From NCBI GenBank assembly GCA_003971905.1, contig RSEE01000031.1, positions 496,001 through 560,000 of the forward strand: 64,000 bases of DNA, in the 5' to 3' direction. The DNA comes from Moniliella sp. 'wahieum' (Eukaryota > Basidiomycota > Moniliellomycetes > Moniliellales > Moniliellaceae). Shown in pieces: positions 57,006-64,000 of the stretch (its first letter is position 1; each line of letters starts with the position of its first letter). The notes under the pieces are model-generated. The model had not been told where the DNA came from. It saw only the letters and a program-made list of their open reading frames with translations, and did no database searches. The translations under genes and the position numbers were made by a program.

Positions 57006-58803
57006 ATGCCCACTCCATCCGTTGCATCTCCCTCTGCACTGGCATCGACATCCGCGCTTCCTCCTGCCCCTGCCCCAGAGCCGGCACCGGCGCCGACGCA
57101 CTCCCTTACCCTCCACGTGTCCTCCTTCCTCCCACCCTGCCTCGTCCCCGCCGCTCGTCCGCAGCGAGCCGGAAGCCTGGTCCCAATCTGCTCGTCTCCC
57201 TTGAAGCTGGAAGTGCAGGCGCCGGGAAGGCACGGGTACCTTCGAGTCCAAGTCCTCCAACCGCAACGAGAAGGGGTACTTTTACCTGCGCCGCCTGGGA
57301 CAGAGGCAGATGAGGCGGTTTTCTCATTGGCCTCTTCGAGGGGGGCACAGGACCCGGAGGTAGAGATGACGGTTCCTGAAGAAGAGGAGGAAGAAGATGT
57401 GTACGTTACCTACTTGATCCAAGGCCAGACCAACCTGCCCCACTTTGCCCACCGTGAATGGGCGCGTAGGCGACGGTACGGGACTTTGCGTTTTTGCACC
57501 ATGCGTTGGTCCGTGACTTTGCCGCGTGTGTGGTGCCGCCATTGCCTGAAAAACATCGGATGGAGTACTGGTCCGGGCGACCGGTTCAGTCCCCCCTTTC
57601 TCCGCCGTCGCACCACCGACCTCGACATCTTTCTCCAACGACTCTGCCGCCACCCAACCCTGATGCAACACCTTTGCTCTGCTCCTTCCTCTCGTCTGAC
57701 GAGTGGGTACGTCCCGTCTCGCCCACACTTCTTGGAGATGATGAGACCAGAACTGACCTTCTTTCTTATCTTTTCTCTTTCTTCTCTCCTCGTCACTGTA
57801 AGGCGGTTGACATGCACACCCACTCCGCCATGTCGGCGCGGAAGAGCAATTTGTCCGCAATGGGCAATGCAGCGGTCGCACCTGGCTTGCTCAATAGCTT
57901 GTCCGACAAGATTGTGACTGCGCTGGGGCGGGTAAAGAAACCGGACGAGCAATTTGTTCCCATCTCGGATCAGCTGGACTTGTTGCAGGAAGCATTGGCG
58001 GCGCTTGATGGCGTGGTGAGCCGGCACCGATCGCATGCGGCGGGTATGTGCTGTCGTGTCTCTGGAGGCCTGGGCCGGTCGATACAGAGGGAAAGCAGGA
58101 AACGGATCCGGGGAGGAAAAACGACTAACCTGTTCTGATGGCTATGACATGATGACAGCGCTGGCAGACGAGTATGAGGACTTGGCGCTGGCCTTCAAAG
58201 CGTTTTCGAATTGGAGACGGCATGGCCCTTTTTTTGGCAGTTTGGCGATACGCGGAAGATGGGCAAGATGGTGCGGACAGATAGGAAGCGCAGTACGCAA
58301 CACGTTGCCCAGTGTCACAAGCGCTCGTGGCCTATGCCCAGGCTTACCAACGCGTTTTGCTCATTCGCCAAGCAAAGCAGATTGATGTGGAACAACTGAC
58401 GCACTACTATTCTGTGACTGCGGCCGAACGCGACGGTTGGGCGGGTTGGCCTATGGCCGTGCCTCGGGCGGCGTCCGCGCTGCGGGCATCACGGGATACC
58501 TACGCGACCAACTCGATCATCTACGTGGCGTGGACGAGGAACAAACACGGGTGGAACGCATGCAGCGACTCGAGGTTCGCATGCACGAATTGCAAGCGGC
58601 GGTGACGACGAGTGAGAAGGTGCTCAGGACCTTCTCCCACCAAGTCCTCTCCGAGTCGCTGGTGGTGCAGGACAAAAGCAGCGTGAACTTCACGATGTTT
58701 TGGCCGAGCTGACGGCGAGCAAAGTGGCCTGCACCAACACTCGGCTCAGCATTGGGACAACCTGCTCCACAGCCTGGGAGCCAGTGGGAGCGCGAGCGCT
58801 TAG
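57006..58803 (+). CDS. SNX4: PX-BAR sorting nexin, Snx4/Atg24-like
   Basis: Snx4-type proteins bind PI3P on endosomes and retrieve cargo to the Golgi; they also serve selective autophagy. ATG 57006 (MPTPSVASPSALAST) leads to a PX domain: YVTYLIQGQTNLPHFAHREW, then RRRYG. In other frames follow FLHHALVRDFAACVVPPLPE, KHRMEYWSG, then DRFSPPFLRRRTTDLDIFLQ and RLCRHPTL. This order matches Snx4. Introns lie at 57707-57802 (96 bp) and 58044-58158 (115 bp). The BAR part reads SLSDKIVTALGRVKKPDEQF, ALADEYEDLALAFKAF, YAQAYQRVLLIRQAKQIDVE, and ends HWDNLLHSLGASGSASA at 58803. About 525 aa. At least five frame changes occur. Confidence 0.87.
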
Positions 58804-59222
58804 CCTAGGTTGGCGGGTGGCATGTGCTTGGCGTCGACTGTCTGTCTGTCTCTGGTGATGACGGTGATGATGGTGATGCTGGTGATGCTGGTGATGATGA
58901 TGAGGATCTTAGTGTTGACAGGGTGTGGTCGCAGATTGGGGCAGGCAGCGGCGGAAAAAAGGCGCGGTGGGGTTGGGGTAAATGGGGGGGCGGAATGGCG
59001 GCGGCTGGGCGCCTGTGTGGGGAGCAGCCAGTACGTCTGGTGGGCTCCAGCCAGGGGCAGCGTCATCCTCACGCGTCACCCTTCCCCTGCCGAGCCAACT
59101 CACACGCACCAGCCACTGCTACTCACCAACCCCCACCGCCTGCCCTCGCGTGGCCTCGCTTGCCCCCCGCCGCCACCACCACCACCGCCACCACCGCCAC
59201 CACCACCACCACCACCACCACC
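58804..59222. other. Spacer with GATG and CCA repeats
   Basis: At 58,855-58,910 the plus strand repeats GGTGATGCT/GATGATG units. At 59,165-59,222 there is a CCA/CCG trinucleotide array that runs directly into the next gene's ATG. The downstream gene's frame is open across this spacer, with another ATG at 58995, so part of it could be coding. Confidence 0.5.
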
Positions 59223-62200
59223 ATGGCCGACGCGGCGCCCAAGCCACGCGTCTTCAGCTCCGCCAGCATCTCCCGCCAGTTCCGCCAGAAGGCCGCCGCC
59301 GCCGACACCCGCCCTACCCCCCGCCCTGGCCCGCACCCACGCCCATCCGCACCTCCGCCTCCCCCGCCCACCCCCGCCCCCTGGGCCACCCGCCCTGCCT
59401 CCTCTTCCGCCGCGCCATCCCCTCCGCCGCCTTCCCCACCCCCCGGCCGCACCCACCCGAGGCCCACGCCGAAGCCCACGCCGAAGCCCACCCCCCCCGA
59501 CCAGCCCCTCTCCCTCCCCCTCTCCCCAGCACGCCCCGCCGCCTACCACCTCCTCTTCCTCCCCTCCTCCCGCCCCCCCTCCGCCGCAGCCAATCTGCTC
59601 ACATACAACGCCCTTGGCTCCCACCCCCCCCCATCTCACTCTCGATCCTTTGGGCCCCCCTGGGACGAGCTGGACGACGAGGACCTCATCACCCCACCAT
59701 CCTCCCCCTTTCCAACCCCCCCTCCTTTTCGCCCCCGTCCCCTGCTCCTCGACATCCCAAACACGCCCCCCCCAAGCATCTTGGCCCCACCAACCTCCTG
59801 TGGCCAAAAGAGTGTCACTGACTTTGACGACGAGACCCTCCCCCGCTTCCCGGCCCGCTCGTCCCAAGCCTACCAGACATCGCGTTTCCTCCCATCGCAC
59901 GCGCCCCGCTCTCACCCGCAGCAGCCCGTCGTCGACCCTGCCGCCCAGGCTCAGGCCCAAACCGCCATCCGGGGATGGGGACCACTGGCGCAACGATATG
60001 CCGCCCTCAACAAGCCCCATGGCCCAGTGGGCATAAGGTGGACAAGCCCAAGCCCAAGTCCCAGGCAACGCCCACGCCCACCCTGCAACGCCCGTGTCCG
60101 TGCCCGAATCCAAGTCATCTCATGCTGCCCACCCCCCAGCGCACACGCAAGCATCGGCATCGGCTTCCGTCCACTCGTCTATTATTACATCCCCACCAGT
60201 CCCGCGCGTCCTTTCACACATACCGGCGGTAGCGACCGTGCTCCAGCAGATGCACATCGTCCTCCCGCTTGGGGTGGCGTGAAGCGCAGCTTGCAAGGGA
60301 GGGAGACTGCCCCCGCTCCACCTACTGCACAGACAGCCCACTCTCCTCCCCGCACGCCCTCTGTTCTGTCCCCGACTTCACCCGTCGTACCTTCAGTACC
60401 CACGGGTGCCTCTTCGGTTCCACCAGAATCTACGGTTTCTACTTCCTTGCCTGCTGCCTCGCCCACGCGCCGCACGCTTTTGGGGGGCCTCCGGACCACA
60501 GTGCCATTGAACGTGCCGTTTACGTCGCGCCGAAGAGGAAAAGAGGCGGGAAGAGGAGGCGAATCGGGCTCGCGCGAGGGGGGCGGCCTTGGCGGAAAAA
60601 ATCGAGGCCGAGCGCAAGCTAAAGGAAAACAAAGCGCGGGCTGGCTCTGCATTGCACAGCAAGAAAACACCCCGTGTTGGTTCCTCCCACACTGGCTCTG
60701 CAGAGAAAGGGGGAGAGGCGGGGGTTCAAGCATCAAATGGCAACGAAGCCTACATTGCCGTCGAACCCATCGCTTCCACGCCGGCCACCTTCTTCTCCCT
60801 CTAAGCCAATTAACAAGGAAGAGCAAGCGCGGGAATTGGCAGCGGTACGGGCCGAAAGGGATACCCTGCTGCAAGAGCTGGAGGCAGCCAAGGCACATTC
60901 CATTCCCGTCGCGGTGGAGAATGGACCGAAGCACGCGTCGCCCCAACGCCCGAATGAGGCGCCTCTTCACCAGAATCACTCTGGTGCGTCAGAGCCGACG
61001 GTGACCTTGCCCAGTACTTCCTCGTCCTCGCCTCCTCTGATCCGGGCACGGGCTCATTTCCCCTCTCGACTCACGACAGAAACCAGGTCAACTGCAGTGA
61101 GCGCTGCGGTACTCCCCCCACCAAGCGCCTCCCCCTCCGCGCAGCCAACTTGCACTTGCCTCGTCCGGCTATCCGGCCCGTGTGGGACTATGTGAGCAAG
61201 TTTGACATGTCCGACAAGCGGCCCGTGTGGAGCCGGTTCGTCGTCCACTTGCCCTCTTTTCATTCGCCGCGGGGCCAGCTCTCTGCCGTACAACTCGCCC
61301 GTCTCAGGAACAAGGTCGCCCGTGCGCTTGACCGCCGGCCCAAGCGCGTCAGCAGTCTGACCGATCCTTGGGCCGACGTACACGGTGGCCTCGCCTCGTC
61401 TTCTTACCGAGGTGCCCAACTCTCCCCCCCGGGGCCATTCCCGAGGACGGCTGGGTGCTACCCCGCCCCCCCACTGTATCCCGCGTCCGTCTGCCTCGCC
61501 GCTGGTTGGCACGAGGGCTCAAGCCAAAAGTGGTGCAGGAGCAGCCTGCGTCTGGCTCGGTTCTTGTCCAAGGATTGGACGTGGCCAGTGCGCCTCCCGA
61601 CCAAGAATGGGTGCAGGAGGAGCTGTTCCCGTCCTCATTGATGGCCGTGTCGGGATTGACTACGGAAGCAGGAGAGCCTTGCTCCACCCAAATCGCCTTA
61701 CCGGGCAAGCAACTGAGCACACACCCGGGCAAGGCTCCTCCCATCTGGGCTCTACTAACGACACTAGTCCAACAGAACTGCCCACAACCCTTCTCCCTAG
61801 TGCAGAAACAACAAGGATGCTCTGTCTACGGCGCATCCCCGTTCCCGACGTTTCTTCTCAACCTGGCGACCCTTCCCTTCTCTCTGGCCTCGCTGTCCCA
61901 GCGTCCCCCTCGTCTCGACTTTTGCCCCCTCGCCAACCTGGATCTCATTGGCCCTCTCCTTCCGGCGACGATCAAAGCTTCAAACAATCTTCTTCTGCCC
62001 CGCGTTCCCCTGTGACTGCTATCGCTGCTCCGGGCCATGGGCGGCATGGTCTCCCACCTGCCCCCCATCCGATCCGACCGGGCGATGGCTTAGCACCTGT
62101 TGGAAGCGAGTCGGATGGTACTCTGTACGTCCCCCCCCCGCTTCTCCTCATCTTTCAAGCGCGAGTGATTCCGTTTCTGACCCACTTGTTTGGCCTTAGG

Positions 62201-63211
62201 CACGTCGTCTGGCCGAACCACCTGTCATACATGGGGGCTCAACTTTCCCATCGTGACGACACGCCCGCTCGGGCCGGAGTGACTCGGCGGATGTGACGTC
62301 CGAAGTGATCAAGCAAGTTTGGGCCCAGCCTAGTGGACATGCGCTTCCCAATCCAGAGCCGGTCACTGCGACCAAGACTGCTGAGGTCGCAAAGGCGTCT
62401 CCAGCGTCAGAGAAGGCAGCCCCAGCAGGTTCCTCCCCACGGGTGCCTACCTCTGACCCGGCTCGCGGCTCTCGGCGGCCGGAGCCACGTGCCGCTCCTC
62501 CCCAAGGTCCGCATGGGTACGGGACGGAACATGCAGCCACGATGACTGGATCGACGCTCCCGCTCCACCTGGGTTGGGGACCCGAGTAGCGTCTGCGTCT
62601 GCGTCCGCATCGGCCTCTGTCTCGCCCGTCTCGTTCCCGCCGGAAGGCCAAGAATGGAGCAGCGAATACGCCCCGGATTACGGCTACGGGTACTACCCCT
62701 CCCCCGCAATGCCGTTATCCAGTCCAGGCGACTACCTTGTGCCGCACGGCATGCCAGCTTTCTCTGCGCCCAAGCCGCTGGACGCTGGCAACCGTTTCGG
62801 ATCGGTCTACGCGCCCTACCCCCCCACGCAACCCACAGGCTTCTCCCCACCCTTTCTGCCCCGCTCCCGGCCCGCAACGGGCGCGGGGCCCGCGTTTCCT
62901 TGGGTGGATCACCAATGTTGCACCCGTGGCAGTACCCCGGACCAGGAACGCAGTACTATTCGTACCGTACGACGCCGTTCCTCCGCCCAGCTCCTTGGCT
63001 CGTCCCTCGTCCGCCCACCGACGCTGGCTCCGCTCCCGCTCCCGCTCCGGCCTCCTCCGCCCCCGCCCGCACCCCCGTCTCCGCGGACCCGGACCGCTCC
63101 CCTCGCTCGCCCGTCGCACCGGCTGCCACGTCGTCGTCCGACTCGGTGCGACGCGACCGGCTGGCCGAGCCCGGGCCGAGCGCGTTTGCTAGCTACGATC
63201 CGGTTTGGTAA
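59223..63211 (+). CDS. Long proline/serine-rich protein of unknown function
   Basis: ATG 59223 begins MADAAPKPRVFSSASISRQF. A very Pro-rich stretch follows to about 60.4 kb, with TPKPTPKPTPP repeats and DELDDEDLITPPSS. A basic, helical segment near 60,560-60,640 is KIEAERKLKENKARAGSA. A coiled-coil piece near 60,810-60,900 is INKEEQARELAAVRAERDTL, then LQELEAAK. A more ordered block near 61,170-61,350 is IRPVWDYVSKFDMSDKRPVW, then SRFVVHLPSF. The end is Pro/Tyr/Ser-rich (TQYYSYRTTPF, then SAFASYDPVW, stop 63209-63211). Frame changes are frequent, at least eight. Some of this may be introns. No family is recognised; it could be more than one gene. Confidence 0.55.
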
Positions 63212-63609
63212 CCGCTACCCGTAATCGTACCCGCGGTACCCTGTCCCTCCCGTCCCGCATCGTGTCTGGGTCCGGTTTCTTTTTTTTTTGGGTCCCCTTT
63301 TGCTCTCGCCACTGATTTTGTCTGGGCGCCGGGTGGTGGGGAGCTTAGTTGTACTATAGGATGCACGTCCCTGTTATCTGGCAAAACGAGCTAAACAAGC
63401 TTGATTAGCAAGCAGGGAGGGTACGCTGGGTTGGACAGGCGCAAGGCAACAGTAGTAGATTGGAAGTTTGAAGGGTAGGGGGGGGAGGGAGAGATACGAA
63501 ATACGAGATACGAGAGAGGATCGACAAGAAGCTCAACCAAGTTCACCTTGGAATGCAGGTTCAACGAAGGCTTCGGCTTTAGGCTTTAGGCTTCAGGCTT
63601 CAGGCTTTT
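63212..63609. other. Convergent 3' region with GGCTTTA/GGCTTCA repeats
   Basis: This carries the 3' ends of the genes on either side. A T run lies at 63,281-63,289, and at 63,565-63,609 GGCTTTA and GGCTTCA are repeated up to the stop of the minus-strand gene. No gene is seen. Confidence 0.55.
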
Positions 63610-64000
63610 TTAGGCGGGTGTGCTCTCGTTGGCCATGCCCTGGGCCACGGCCTTGTACAGCTTGGACGAGGTAGGTGGGGGGCTCTGGGAGGTGCGGGAA
63701 GGGTGGTAGTGGATCACACCCACGGCGGCCAAGGAGCGACCGAGGGTGTGGCGCGGGTGGAGGCGGCGGGAGAGGGCCTTGACGGCGCGCGCGACGGGCG
63801 CGACGAGGTACGCCTCAAACGTAAAGGAGAGCAGCGTGTTGATGAGCACGAGGACAAACAAGCTCGTGTGGACGTAGGCAGGCAAATCGATCAGGCCCAG
63901 AATGTCAAACACCCAGCCGTGGCGGACAAAGAGCGCGTAGAGCGAGAAGCAGTCAAGAGGCACAACGAGGCAGCAACATGGGGTTAGTGTACATGGGCTT
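63610..64000 (-). CDS. C-terminus of a membrane protein, possibly a P5-type ATPase (partial)
   Basis: The frame is open from the window edge to the stop at 63610-63612, so the gene continues to the right. The visible 120-odd residues have a short loop (PLDCFSLYALFVRHGW), a hydrophobic span (VHTSLFVLVLINTLLSFTFE), then a basic, probably cytosolic tail (RAVKALSRRLHPRHTLGR) ending ANESTPA. The pattern of a last span with SFTFE followed by a basic tail resembles the end of P5B cation-pump ATPases (Ypk9/ATP13A family). That is a weak match on a short segment. Confidence 0.4.
   Translation of the reverse strand, partial: SPCTLTPCCCLVVPLDCFSLYALFVRHGWVFDILGLIDLPAYVHTSLFVLVLINTLLSFTFEAYLVAPVARAVKALSRRLHPRHTLGRSLAAVGVIHYHPSRTSQSPPPTSSKLYKAVAQGMANESTPA

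Noticed and set aside
58824-61004. Start of the Pro-rich gene at the beginning of its open frame near 58,824
   Set aside because: The frame opens there without an ATG and runs through GATG and CCA repeats; ATG 59223 gives a more protein-like start, though ATG 58995 cannot be excluded.

Overview
This window is nuclear DNA of a fungus. A class IV chitin synthase, a fungal-type multidomain acetyl-CoA carboxylase, Mzm1, fungal-type mitoribosomal proteins (bL31m, bS6m/Mrp17) and an intron-bearing tRNA-Phe all point that way. High GC content, tightly packed genes and short GT-AG introns (about 52-115 bp where I could place both ends) suggest a basidiomycete, perhaps a yeast-like or smut-related lineage. 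That placement is an inference.

Layout: 1-8 kb holds MZM1 and bL31m (+, run together), KIN17 (-) divergent from RFC1 (+), and bS6m (-). A long RhoGEF (-) fills 8.2-13.5 kb, and a two-HMG-box protein (+) fills 14.6-16.1 kb. Acetyl-CoA carboxylase (-) fills 16.7-23.4 kb. A gene-poor, AT-richer stretch of about 5.5 kb (24.9-30.4 kb) follows; it holds only one candidate small spliced gene. Then come an unrecognised intact two-exon gene (-), cytochrome c1 (-), an ATR/Mec1/Rad3 checkpoint kinase (-, 33.5-42.0 kb) and a DASH-type cryptochrome with long tails (-, 42.4-46.4 kb). A HECT ubiquitin ligase resembling only the C-terminus of Tom1/HUWE1 (+) converges on a class IV chitin synthase (-). An unrecognised small gene, tRNA-Phe, a sorting nexin of the Snx4/Atg24 type (+), a long proline-rich unknown (+) and the 3' end of a membrane-protein gene (-) close the window.

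Functional themes: replication and genome integrity (RFC1, KIN17, ATR, possibly the cryptochrome), mitochondria (MZM1, bL31m, bS6m, cytochrome c1), and cell surface, polarity and membranes (chitin synthase, RhoGEF, sorting nexin, fatty-acid synthesis). The KIN17/RFC1 divergent promoter carries an ACGCGT box, the MBF-type G1/S element.

Most conserved genes here are broken into several frames, although both sides of each break still match their families. Where I could inspect the break, the sequence is usually one base short in a short G or C run (for example 1461-1464, 1475-1477, 5053-5056, 49466-49471). The simplest reading is uncorrected read or assembly error rather than pseudogenes. Spans for these genes are therefore outer limits of recognisable coding sequence, and exon structure is given only where both splice sites could be read. 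I saw no convincing transposon, virus-derived element or CRISPR array.
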